Assembly: GCA_040388535.1 (NCBI GenBank)
Contig: JAZKBR010000002.1
Span: 314,630-378,629, forward strand
Length of the DNA stretch: 64,000 bases
Source of the DNA: Gemmatimonadota bacterium
Lineage (GTDB): Bacteria > Gemmatimonadota > Gemmatimonadetes > Gemmatimonadales > GWC2-71-9
Direction of reading: 5' to 3'
Shown one piece after another: positions 1 to 8,022 of this stretch. Both the position numbers and the translations under genes were made by a program. The notes beneath the pieces were generated by a model that was given only the letters and a program-made list of their open reading frames with translations, was not told where the DNA came from and searched no databases. Numbering within the stretch: the stretch's first letter is position 1; every line of letters begins with the position of its first letter.

Positions 1-441
1 CAGTATCACGCGAAGATCGCCATCGCGAATGCGATCGTCGCCTACGCCGCTTTCGGCGAGACGCTGCTGACGCCGCGCTGGCAGGCACTCGCCGGCCGTG
101 GCGCCAAGGCGCAGCGCCCGCTCTGGGCCTCGACCAGCACCAAGGATCCGAAGCTTTCCGATACGCTGTACATCGAATCGCTGATCGCGCCCGACACCGT
201 CAATACCATCCCGCCCGACACCTACAAGGCCTACCTCGACCACGGCGACCCGCACGTGCGGATCACGCCACAGACCGAAGTCGAGGCGGCCGAGACGCTG
301 ACCGGCTATGCCCGCATCGGTGGTCGTCCGCTGACCGAAATTACCGCATTTCTGGAAGTCGACGGTGTGGCGAAGTTCGCGGCATCGTGGCATTCCCTGC
401 TGGATCGTGTGCAACAGAAGGCCGGCGCCCTCGTCGGCTGA
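1..441 (+). CDS. tal: transaldolase, C-terminal part (truncated by window start)
   Basis: The reading frame is open from base 1 and ends at TGA 439-441, giving 146 residues of a C-terminal half. Transaldolase moves a dihydroxyacetone unit between sugar phosphates in the non-oxidative pentose phosphate pathway, in the cytoplasm. The segment reads like the family: AYAAFGETLL, then RPLWASTSTKDP, followed by DTLYIESLIAPDTVNTIPP and a helical tail. These are the phosphate-binding Arg and late-barrel motifs of the class fused to or resembling transaldolase type 2 (TalB/tal-pgi group). The Schiff-base lysine lies upstream, outside the window. The symporter gene starts 21 bases after the stop in the same direction. 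Whether the complete protein is a single transaldolase or a transaldolase-glucose-6-phosphate isomerase fusion cannot be seen; ending here argues against a C-terminal fusion. Confidence 0.88.
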   Translation, partial: QYHAKIAIANAIVAYAAFGETLLTPRWQALAGRGAKAQRPLWASTSTKDPKLSDTLYIESLIAPDTVNTIPPDTYKAYLDHGDPHVRITPQTEVEAAETLTGYARIGGRPLTEITAFLEVDGVAKFAASWHSLLDRVQQKAGALVG

Positions 442-462
442 TCCTCACCCGAAGGAGTTGGC

Positions 463-1713
463 ATGCTGAGTGGCCTGCGAAAGATTTCGCTGACCCGCTG
501 GATCATCATTTCAATGATCGTCGGCGTCACGATCGGCTATCTCGACAACGCAGTCTGGACCGAGACCGACGTCGCGTCGTACCTCGCGCCGGTTTCGTCA
601 ATCTTCCTCCGGATGATCAAGTCGATCGTGGTACCGCTGATCTTCGGGTCACTGGTCGTGGGCATTGCCGGTCACGGCGACGATCTCAAGCGCGTGGGTC
701 GCCTCGCGTTGCGCAGCATCATCTATTTCGAGATCGTGACCACACTGGCTCTGGTAATTGGCCTGGCCGCAGTGAACCTCACCAAGCCGGGCGTCGGCGT
801 CGTGCTCAACGCTCCCGCCGATACGGGCCAGCAGCTCGCCCAGACCAAGACCACCCTTGCCGGCGTGCTCGAGCACACGGTGCCAGCATCGTTCTTCGAT
901 GCCGCAGCCAAGAACGAAGTACTGCAGGTCGTCTTCTTCTCGCTGATCTTCGCGATCGCCCTGGCACAGGTGAAGGGGAAGCCGAAGGAGATGATGCTCG
1001 GCTTCTGCGAGTCGCTCTCCGAAGTGATGTTCAAGTTCACTGGCATCGTGATGATGTTCGCACCCTTCGGCATCGGCGCCGCCATCGCCATCACCATCGG
1101 ACATAGCGGCCTCGGCGTGCTGCGAAACCTTGGCGCACTCGTGCTCACGCTCTACGGCGCGCTGGCCGTTTTCGTCCTGCTGGTGCTGATTCCGATTGCC
1201 CTGGTGGCGAAGGTCCCGCTGCGGCACTTCTGGAAGTGGGTCAAGGAGCCGTACCTCATTGCCTTCTCGACGGCATCCTCAGAAGCGGCGCTCCCGCTGG
1301 CGATGGAGAATCTCGAGAAGATGGGCGTCCCCAAGCGGATCGTCGCCTTCGTGCTGCCCACCGGCTACTCGTTCAACCTCGATGGCTCGACGCTCTACCT
1401 CGCGGTGGCGTCGGTGTTCGTGGCGCAGGCCGCCGGTATCGACATGACACTGGGCAATCAGATCGTGATGATGCTGACGCTGATGCTCACCTCGAAGGGC
1501 GTTGCCGCCGTTCCGCGTGCCTCGCTGGTGATCCTCTCCGGCGCGCTCGCCACCTTCGGCCTGCCGCTCGAAGGCGTTGCCGTCATCCTCGGTGTCGACG
1601 CGGTGATGGATATGGCGCGCACTTCGATCAACCTGCTCGGCAATTGCCTCGCCTCGGTGGTGATGGCGCGCTGGGAAGGGGATTTCCACCCGGTGCTCGA
1701 CGCCGAGGCCTGA
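463..1713 (+). CDS. dicarboxylate/amino acid:cation symporter (DAACS family)
   Basis: A 416-residue inner-membrane transporter of the GltP/DctA type, which imports glutamate, aspartate or C4-dicarboxylates with Na+ or H+. Eight hydrophobic segments are visible. Family signatures include the early IFLRMIKSIVVPLIFGSLV segment, the serine-rich re-entrant hairpin AFSTASSEAALPLAME (around residues 267-282) and the substrate/cation segment YSFNLDGSTLY (around 303-313), with a second hairpin LTSKGVAAVPRAS. Length is normal for the family. ATG 463 is preceded by GAAGGAG at good spacing, which fixes the start. The gene follows the transaldolase fragment by 21 bases and may be cotranscribed with it. 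Substrate specificity (glutamate versus dicarboxylate) cannot be decided from sequence alone. Confidence 0.93.
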   Translation: MLSGLRKISLTRWIIISMIVGVTIGYLDNAVWTETDVASYLAPVSSIFLRMIKSIVVPLIFGSLVVGIAGHGDDLKRVGRLALRSIIYFEIVTTLALVIGLAAVNLTKPGVGVVLNAPADTGQQLAQTKTTLAGVLEHTVPASFFDAAAKNEVLQVVFFSLIFAIALAQVKGKPKEMMLGFCESLSEVMFKFTGIVMMFAPFGIGAAIAITIGHSGLGVLRNLGALVLTLYGALAVFVLLVLIPIALVAKVPLRHFWKWVKEPYLIAFSTASSEAALPLAMENLEKMGVPKRIVAFVLPTGYSFNLDGSTLYLAVASVFVAQAAGIDMTLGNQIVMMLTLMLTSKGVAAVPRASLVILSGALATFGLPLEGVAVILGVDAVMDMARTSINLLGNCLASVVMARWEGDFHPVLDAEA

Positions 1714-1743
1714 AAGGCAGCCAGTATGCGCCGGTGAGAGTCC

Positions 1744-2286
1744 TCAGCCGGCGCGGCGACAGGTCAGTGAATCACCAATGGCCCAGACGCCGCCCGGTCG
1801 CGGGAGTTCCCACGCGAACCAGTAGGTCGAATCCGACGTGCGCCGGTAAGTGAAGCGATCCGGCGCACCAACCGGTGCCCCCGGAATCCGGAGCATGCTG
1901 GTATCCTTGACGAACACGAGCGCCTCATCGCGCCACCCTTCGCTGCGATAGGCACGCACGGAACTATTGTCGTGCAGTAGCGAGACAATCCCCGAATCCC
2001 GTGCCTGATGCCCCCAGAGTGCGCCCGCGCGGTAGCTGCCGGGCGCCACGTCGGTGTGCCGATACTGCAACCACTTCCCTCCCAGATCCGACGTGAACGA
2101 GACGGTGGCTTCCAGTTTGCGACCGCTGGGGAAGCCGCCACTGCAACGCCACTCGCCCCGGAAGAAGCGGAACCACGCTTCGCTGCTGTCGGCGGCCGTG
2201 ATTCGTATCGGAACGGGTGATGTCACTGCTCGAGCGGACCAGCTCGCCACGCCGACGGCAAGAGTAACGAAGAATGGCAATCGCAT
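1744..2286 (-). CDS. small secreted protein of unknown function
   Basis: A 180-residue protein with an N-terminal signal-like stretch (MRLPFFVTLAVGVASWSARA) and no other membrane segment, so probably exported. I do not recognise a family with certainty. The body is rich in aromatic residues and beta-type strands (FRFFRGEWRCSGGFPSG, GKWLQYRHTDVAPG, TYWFAWELPRPGGVW), a pattern reminiscent of DUF1579-like or lipocalin-like small beta-barrels, with two cysteines (near residues 48 and 175) that could form a disulfide. ATG at 2286 is preceded on the minus strand by AGGAG six bases upstream. It converges with the symporter and is divergent from the lytic transglycosylase, with about 90 bases of shared promoter space at 2287-2376. 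Confidence 0.7.
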   Translation of the reverse strand: MRLPFFVTLAVGVASWSARAVTSPVPIRITAADSSEAWFRFFRGEWRCSGGFPSGRKLEATVSFTSDLGGKWLQYRHTDVAPGSYRAGALWGHQARDSGIVSLLHDNSSVRAYRSEGWRDEALVFVKDTSMLRIPGAPVGAPDRFTYRRTSDSTYWFAWELPRPGGVWAIGDSLTCRRAG

Positions 2287-2376
2287 GACGGACTCCTGAC
2301 GATAGAGGCAATAGAGGAGGCGAAGGACGAGCGAGAGCGTGCGCTGGTTTCAATCGCAATTGAGTAGCTTTTCTGA

Positions 2377-4653
2377 ATGCGCGCTCGGTCCGTAAGCTGG
2401 TTTACGATCTTCTTACTCGCCGCCCCCCTCGCGGCGCAGTCGCCGCTGGCCGAGGCCGAAGCCGCGATTGCATCGGGGCAGCCGTGGCGAGCGTCGCAAC
2501 TGCTCGCCCCCACTCTCGCCAACGCCGATAGTCGCACCCCCGAAGTGGTGATCCTCGGTGCTCGCGCCGCGGCAGGGTGGGAGGGGTGGTCCGTGGTCCG
2601 GCGACTCCTCGAAACGGCGCCATGGATCGACACCCAGTTTGATCGACTCGGTCGCCGGCTGCTCGCCGAGGCGGCCCTCGCCGAGCAGCGCAATCCTCAG
2701 GCACTGGGCTACGCGCAACAGGCCGTGGTGCTCACCCAGCAGGGGCGCAGTACCCAGGAACAGGGCGAGCGTCTCCTCCTCCTCGCGCGCGCCTACGACC
2801 GGGCCGAGCAACGCGACTCGGCGGCGGTGGTCTATCACCGCGCGGCGGGCTTCCTGCCCGACATCGCCGACTGGGTCAACCTCCGCGCGGCAGGCGTCAC
2901 CAGCGACTCGGTCGTGCGCAGCGCCCTGCTCTCGCAGGTCACCCTTGCAGCGGCCATACCGCGGGTGCCCTGGACCGAAGCCCTCGCGCGTGAGCGCAGC
3001 GGTGATTTCGCCGGCGCAGCGGCGCGCTACGATCGGCTCGGTGCGCGTGTGTCGGCCGCGCGGATGCGCTGGCGTGCGGCCGCAAACGGCGCCGACAGCG
3101 CCCGCGTCGTCGCCTCGCTGATCGCGATGCTCGCTCCGGCGAACACCGCGGCGCAGTCACGCGAAGCACTCGACCTGCTCGACCGGATTTCACCGGCACT
3201 GAGCCGTGATCAGCGACTCGTGATCGCCCGCCGAGCCGCAGCCGTGGGGCGTACTGTGCAGGCGATGGATGAATTCGCTGCCGCTGCGAAGGCGAGCCCG
3301 CTCACCGGGCCCGATCGCTTCAGTTACGGCACCGTCCTCGGCGCGCTCAACCGCTGGCCCGAGGCAGCCCGGCAGTTCCAGGGCGTCACCGTGCCGGCAC
3401 TCGCGGGGCACGCAGCGTACTTCAATGCGCGGGCGCTCCTGCGGAGCGGCAACAGTGCCGGGGCAATCACCGCCCTGCGCGACGTGATTACCCGCTTCCC
3501 GCGCGACAGTGCCTCCGCCGCAACGGCACTCTTTCTGCTCGGTGACCTCGCGATTGATGGTGGCCAGCCGGATTCGGCGCGGGCACGCTTCCTCGCCCTC
3601 GCGGAGCGGTATCCTGCGGCGGCGGAGCGGCCACGGGCCGTGATGCTGGCGGCACTGATTGCCTTCCAGCGGGGCGACCCGACCGCCACAATCCGCGAAC
3701 TCACGGGAGCACTGGCGCGGAACGCCGGCGGCGAGGGCGACGCGATGCGTTACTGGATCGCGCGTGCCAGATTCGCGGCAGGTGATACGGCTGGCGGGCA
3801 AGCGGCTTTGCGCGAGCTCTTGCCCAAGGGCCCCGAGAGTTACTACGCGCTGCGGGCGGCCGCCCGACTCGACACCCTGCCCTGGCGGAGCGTCGCGATC
3901 ACGCCGAACAGCGTGAGCGACTCACTCCGGCCGGTCTTCGCGCGAGCCGCGCGACTCGATTCCCTCGGGCTCGACGTCGAATCGCGTCTCGAACTCGATC
4001 GCCTCGCCGGCGAGGCCCAGAATATTTCGGCTATGATCGCGACCGGACAGGCCTTCGTGACCAGCGGCCTGGCATCCCGTGCCCAGCAGCTCGGTGCGCG
4101 CGCCAGCGCTGCCGGTGCGCCACGCGACGCCACGCTCTGGCAGCTGCTCTATCCGCTTCCGTTCGAGAGTGCGCTGCGCGCCACGGCCGAACGCGCAGGT
4201 GTTGACCCGATGCTCGCCGCATCGGTGATCCGGCAGGAATCCGGCTTCGTTCCTCACGCGACGTCGCGGACCGATGCGCGCGGGCTGATGCAGATCATGC
4301 CGCCGGTAGGCCGCGAGCTCGCTCGCGGCATCGGCCTCGGCGACTTTGACCCCGCGTTGCTCTGGATTCCCGACGTGAACCTGGCGCTCGGAATGCGGCA
4401 CTTCAGTGCGTCGATGAAGCGCTACCCCGATATGGAGCGCGCGCTCGCGGCCTACAACGCGGGAGGCACCCCGGTCGATCGCTGGTCGGCCACGCCACTC
4501 GATGGCCGGCTGCGAAGTGGCGAGGGGATTCGCGCGCCGATCGATGACATCGAGCTCTTCATCGAGCGGATTCCCTACGTCGAGACGCGCGACTATGTCC
4601 GGATCATCATCCGGAATTATGCGATGTACCAACTCCTCTACGGTCGGAGTTGA
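2377..4653 (+). CDS. periplasmic soluble-type lytic transglycosylase with TPR-like repeats
   Basis: A 758-residue protein: signal peptide (MRARSVSWFTIFLLAAPLAAQ), a long alanine-rich alpha-helical superhelix of TPR/Slt70-like repeats (about residues 25-590) and a C-terminal SLT (goose-lysozyme-like) domain from about 605. In that domain AGVDPMLAASVIRQESGF carries the catalytic Glu (near residue 620), followed by SRTDARGLMQIMPPVG and the AYNAGGTPVDRW motif. It cleaves peptidoglycan glycan strands with formation of 1,6-anhydromuramic acid. Architecture matches Slt70, although the protein is somewhat longer than typical. It is divergent from the small secreted gene, and a strong inverted repeat follows immediately after its stop. 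Confidence 0.92.
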   Translation: MRARSVSWFTIFLLAAPLAAQSPLAEAEAAIASGQPWRASQLLAPTLANADSRTPEVVILGARAAAGWEGWSVVRRLLETAPWIDTQFDRLGRRLLAEAALAEQRNPQALGYAQQAVVLTQQGRSTQEQGERLLLLARAYDRAEQRDSAAVVYHRAAGFLPDIADWVNLRAAGVTSDSVVRSALLSQVTLAAAIPRVPWTEALARERSGDFAGAAARYDRLGARVSAARMRWRAAANGADSARVVASLIAMLAPANTAAQSREALDLLDRISPALSRDQRLVIARRAAAVGRTVQAMDEFAAAAKASPLTGPDRFSYGTVLGALNRWPEAARQFQGVTVPALAGHAAYFNARALLRSGNSAGAITALRDVITRFPRDSASAATALFLLGDLAIDGGQPDSARARFLALAERYPAAAERPRAVMLAALIAFQRGDPTATIRELTGALARNAGGEGDAMRYWIARARFAAGDTAGGQAALRELLPKGPESYYALRAAARLDTLPWRSVAITPNSVSDSLRPVFARAARLDSLGLDVESRLELDRLAGEAQNISAMIATGQAFVTSGLASRAQQLGARASAAGAPRDATLWQLLYPLPFESALRATAERAGVDPMLAASVIRQESGFVPHATSRTDARGLMQIMPPVGRELARGIGLGDFDPALLWIPDVNLALGMRHFSASMKRYPDMERALAAYNAGGTPVDRWSATPLDGRLRSGEGIRAPIDDIELFIERIPYVETRDYVRIIIRNYAMYQLLYGRS

Positions 4654-4656
4654 CCT

Positions 4657-4753
4657 CCCGGTGGTGCCGCGCTAGCGCGGCACCGGTCTGGCCCAGCGCT
4701 TCAGTGGTGGCGGGGCGGTAAGACCCGTGCCGCGCTAGCGCGGCACCACCGGG
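4657..4753. terminator. double palindrome between convergent genes, probable bidirectional terminator
   Basis: Two copies of the 20-base perfect palindrome GTGCCGCGCTAGCGCGGCAC lie at 4664-4683 and 4727-4746. Together with flanking bases they form 27-base perfectly complementary arms (4657-4683 and 4727-4753) around a 43-base spacer. The element begins 3 bases after the lytic transglycosylase stop. The TAG stop of the minus-strand gluQ gene (4737-4735) lies inside the second palindrome. There is no long T-run, so it may protect 3' ends or act with Rho instead of being a classical intrinsic terminator. Confidence 0.7.
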
Positions 4754-5673
4754 GATTCACCGAGACGCGATTCTCCCCACGCCAATTCGACAACCTCCCC
4801 CGCCGACTTCCCCGCCTCACGCATCGCGCGCACCGTCAGGCTCCGATCGCGCTTGCTGAGTTTTCGGCCGCTCTCATCGACGACGAGCGGATGGTGCACC
4901 GTGATCACCGGCTCCGAACGACCGAGCAATCGGCCAAGCAGGCCCTGACGAGCGGTGGAATGCACCAGATCTTCGCCGCGCACCACCAGGTTCACGCCGT
5001 GCACGAGATCGTCGACCACCACAGAGAACTGGTAGGTCCACTGTCCGAGCGCGTCACGCACCGCGATGTCGCCGCAAGTGGTCTGGGGCTCCTCCTCGAG
5101 TACACCGAGTCGAAGGTCAGTCGTTCGGACGGCACCATCCGGCAGGCGCACTCGCACCTGATGCTTCCCCTCGCGATCGATCGGCATCCCCCGACAGTTG
5201 CCCGGATAGCGCCGCTCGCGATCGACATCGGCGGGGCCGAGCAGGGCGCGGGTACAGGTGCAACCGTACACCTCGGTTTCGCTGCGAAGTCGGGCGAATG
5301 CCTCGGAATACCGTTCCGGCACATCACTCTGCCGAAACGGTGAAGGGTGCCCGGAAAGCGATGCCGTCGACACCGGCTCCCCCGCAAAGCCGAGCCAGGC
5401 GAGATCACTGAGGATCGAAGCCTCGAAGGCCGCGGTGCAACGCGTGCGGTCGTGATCTTCCATCCGAATGAGGACAGTGGCGTCGAGGACCTCCGCGACA
5501 CCCCAGACCCAGAGGGCGTGAGCGACGTGGCCGAGATGGAGCTCACCGGTGGGAGAGGGCGCGAACCGCGTGACCGGCGCGGGCTGCGTCGCATCGCGGA
5601 GGGCGTCGTATCGCGCTGCAACGCTCCGCAGTGTCGGAGCATCCTTTAAGCGATCCCGCAGAATATTCGTCAT
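4735..5673 (-). CDS. gluQ: glutamyl-Q tRNA(Asp) synthetase
   Basis: A truncated glutamyl-tRNA synthetase paralogue that attaches glutamate to the queuosine base in the anticodon of tRNA(Asp). With ATG at 5673 it is 312 residues. Visible are the class I HIGH-type motif in RFAPSPTGELHLGHVAHA (about 36-53), the DHDRTRC segment, the zinc-binding CTC...Y...C pattern that marks GluQRS (YGCTCTRALLG with YPGNCRG), and a KMSKS-type loop RKLSKRD near residue 271. The anticodon-binding domain of true GluRS is absent, as expected. A GTG at 5700 would add nine residues and overlap the divergent gene; the N-terminus is about 30 residues longer than in E. coli in either case. The stop codon is embedded in the downstream palindrome. 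Confidence 0.9.
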   Translation of the reverse strand: MTNILRDRLKDAPTLRSVAARYDALRDATQPAPVTRFAPSPTGELHLGHVAHALWVWGVAEVLDATVLIRMEDHDRTRCTAAFEASILSDLAWLGFAGEPVSTASLSGHPSPFRQSDVPERYSEAFARLRSETEVYGCTCTRALLGPADVDRERRYPGNCRGMPIDREGKHQVRVRLPDGAVRTTDLRLGVLEEEPQTTCGDIAVRDALGQWTYQFSVVVDDLVHGVNLVVRGEDLVHSTARQGLLGRLLGRSEPVITVHHPLVVDESGRKLSKRDRSLTVRAMREAGKSAGEVVELAWGESRLGESPVVPR

Positions 5674-5683
5674 CCGGAGGAAG

Positions 5684-6856
5684 ATGTCAGTGTCACGCAC
5701 TCATTGCATTGTGGCTGCTGCCTTGGCGTTCGCCGCCCCGCTCTCGGCCCAGGGCAAGCTGGTGAACCTCACCGGGCGGCCGATCGTGGCGCTCGAGGAA
5801 CCGTTCACCAGCATCAACGGCGTGCGCGAGCTCCCGGGAAACCGGGCCATCGTGGTTGATGCAGGCGAAAAGACGGTCCAGATGGCCGATTTCACCAGGC
5901 GAACGCTGACCAAGATCTCGCGGAATGGGAGCGGCCCCGGAGAATATCAGCTGCCGATGGCTGCCTATGCCGGCCCCGACAACAACACCTACGTCTCGGA
6001 CCCGATGGTCGGCAAGGTGCATGTCGTGACCGCCGACGGAAAAATCCCCTCGACCATTTTTCCGCCCGGCGGTGATGGCCCTGGCTCGTTGATCGTTCCG
6101 AGAAGCATCGACAGCAGGGGTCGGCTCTACTATCAGGGAATGGGCTTCATCCCGGGCGAGAATCGGATGTCGGACACGGTGCCGATCGTGCGATGGGACC
6201 CGGTGGCCAAGCGCGTCGATACATTGACATACGTGCCGTCGGGGATGGTCAACACGGTGAACAGCAGCGCCAACCGCACCTCCTTCACCATGCGGATGAA
6301 TCCGTACACCAGGACCGATGTCTGGGCCGCGCTTCCCGACGGTCGGGTGGCGATTGTTCGCCCCGATCCCTACCGCGTCGACATCGTGACCGGGCCGGGA
6401 AAGGTGGTCAAGGGCGTGCCCATCGCTTACACGCCAGTGAAGATCGGCAAGGCCGAGCGCGATGCCTTCCGCAAGGCGCTGACGTCGAGCGGCGGGCCGA
6501 TGATGGTCACTCGGGGAACCACCTCCGGCGGGGGCGGCGGCGCACCGTCGAACACGGGTCCGACGGTCTCGCGCGGCACACCAGGCGCAATTGCCGACGA
6601 AGATTTTCCAGCGGTGATGCCGGCGTATTCGAACCAGGTGCGCGTGTCGCCCGAAGGGGAAGTATGGGTTCCCCGCAACCGCCCGGCGAGCGACAAGGTG
6701 CCGACCTACGACATCTTCGACAGCAACGGCAAGCTGATCGGCAAGGCGACGTTGAAGCCGGGTTGTGTCGTCGTCGGCTTTGGCGCCGGCACGGTGTACC
6801 TGTCGCGTCAGGACCCCGACGACGACCTCCACTACCTCGAGAAGTACAACCGATGA
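5684..6856 (+). CDS. secreted 6-bladed beta-propeller (NHL-like) protein, first of an overlapping pair
   Basis: A 390-residue exported protein with signal peptide MSVSRTHCIVAAALAFAAPLSAQ, predicted to be cleaved before or at Gln. The mature part has repeated blade-like segments and the GSGPGEYQLP signature typical of the 6-bladed beta-propeller family (DUF5128/NHL-like). A low-complexity Gly/Thr/Ser-rich loop (SGGGGGAPSNTGPTVSRG) precedes the last blades. ATG 5684 has GGAGG just upstream (3-base gap, short); the frame is open further upstream, but that would overlap gluQ and lose the signal peptide. It overlaps the next gene by ATGA, and the two proteins are clear paralogues (VNLTGRPIVAL versus VNLTGKPLAAL; PTYDIFD..GKLIGKATLKP in both). 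Ligand or partner is unknown. Confidence 0.8.
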   Translation: MSVSRTHCIVAAALAFAAPLSAQGKLVNLTGRPIVALEEPFTSINGVRELPGNRAIVVDAGEKTVQMADFTRRTLTKISRNGSGPGEYQLPMAAYAGPDNNTYVSDPMVGKVHVVTADGKIPSTIFPPGGDGPGSLIVPRSIDSRGRLYYQGMGFIPGENRMSDTVPIVRWDPVAKRVDTLTYVPSGMVNTVNSSANRTSFTMRMNPYTRTDVWAALPDGRVAIVRPDPYRVDIVTGPGKVVKGVPIAYTPVKIGKAERDAFRKALTSSGGPMMVTRGTTSGGGGGAPSNTGPTVSRGTPGAIADEDFPAVMPAYSNQVRVSPEGEVWVPRNRPASDKVPTYDIFDSNGKLIGKATLKPGCVVVGFGAGTVYLSRQDPDDDLHYLEKYNR

Positions 6857-8007
6857 TACATCCTGCGGAATTCCCGAAGCCACGTTGGCGGTTGCAGTTG
6901 GTAACCAACTGTTTCAGCGTCGCCCTGCTGGCGATGCCACTTTCGGCCCAGCGCAGCGTGAACCTCACCGGCAAGCCGCTGGCCGCGCTTTCCGAAGGCC
7001 TCACGAAAATCAGCGGCGTCCGCGAGCTCTCGGGAAACAGAGCCCTGGTCACGGATCGCGACGAGAATGCGCTGCGGCTTGCCGATTTCGCGGCAAATGA
7101 TCTCCGCTCGATCGGAACGAAGGGAGACGGACCCAACGAGTACCGGCTCGCGACCGAATTGTACCCCATGCCTGCCAGCGGCAGCGTGATGACGGGAATG
7201 GGAAGAGTCTACCAGTTTTCGGCCGATGCGAAGATCACGGCAGTGTTCCCCGAACCCGGCAACGAAACGGGACTGCTGGCGCGCCAGACCATCCTCGGTG
7301 CCGATCAGGCCGGTCGGCTCTACTTCCTCCGGCGGCAGCGGTATGACGATGACTCCGCCGCGGTGATCCGGTGGCAGCCGCATTCGAGTCGCGTGGACAC
7401 CGTGGCGATCGTCGCGGCGCCGCGGCCGCAAACCGGAACCATCGATGGTAGTGGCCACCTGCGGCTTTCGCCCGATTCACCGAAGGCGCTGGAGGCAGGC
7501 GATGTCTGGGTTGTGCTTCCTGACGGCCGGGTGGCTGGCGTGCGCGGCAATCCGTATCGCATTGATTTCGCCGATCACCGGCAGATCACTCGCGGACCGC
7601 TCGCCGGGTTTACGCCTCGGAGCGTGACCGCGGCAGATCGCGCGGCCTTCAATGCGCAACGGGCGAAGGAGCGGATGGCCGGGGCAAGCGGTGGTCCCAA
7701 CGCACCGGCAGGAGGGGTGCGGCATCCGCCGCCGCTCGAGGACGCAGACTTTGCGAAGGTGATGCCACCTTTTGTAGGCGGCGCGTCGATCCGGGTCACC
7801 CCCGAAGGAGAGATCTGGGTGCTCCGCGCCCGGGCAGTGACCGATAGCATTCCCACCTACGACATCTTCGACCCGACCGGCAAGCTCATCGGCAAGGCAA
7901 CCCTCAAGCCACATTCCACCGTGGTGAGCTTCGGAAACGGCACCGTGTACATCGCTCGCGAGGACCCGGCAGACGACCTGCGCTATCTCGAGAAATACGC
8001 GAGGTAG
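6853..8007 (+). CDS. secreted 6-bladed beta-propeller protein, second of the pair
   Basis: A 384-residue paralogue of the preceding gene, starting at ATG 6853 inside the previous stop (ATGA), so it is probably translationally coupled. It has a longer basic N-terminus (MIHPAEFPKPRWRLQ), then a hydrophobic stretch ending in LLAMPLSAQ. Conserved pieces shared with its partner are RELSGNRALVTDRDENALRL, the GDGPNEYRLA version of the propeller GxGPGEF motif, and a C-terminal PTYDIFDPTGKLIGKATLKP block. A Gly/Pro-rich variable loop lies at the same position as in the partner. The frame is open far upstream, but the signal peptide and overlap define the start. It converges with the S9 peptidase gene 15 bases downstream. 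Function is unknown. Confidence 0.8.
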   Translation: MIHPAEFPKPRWRLQLVTNCFSVALLAMPLSAQRSVNLTGKPLAALSEGLTKISGVRELSGNRALVTDRDENALRLADFAANDLRSIGTKGDGPNEYRLATELYPMPASGSVMTGMGRVYQFSADAKITAVFPEPGNETGLLARQTILGADQAGRLYFLRRQRYDDDSAAVIRWQPHSSRVDTVAIVAAPRPQTGTIDGSGHLRLSPDSPKALEAGDVWVVLPDGRVAGVRGNPYRIDFADHRQITRGPLAGFTPRSVTAADRAAFNAQRAKERMAGASGGPNAPAGGVRHPPPLEDADFAKVMPPFVGGASIRVTPEGEIWVLRARAVTDSIPTYDIFDPTGKLIGKATLKPHSTVVSFGNGTVYIAREDPADDLRYLEKYAR

Positions 8008-8022
8008 CGCAGCGGAAGACCG

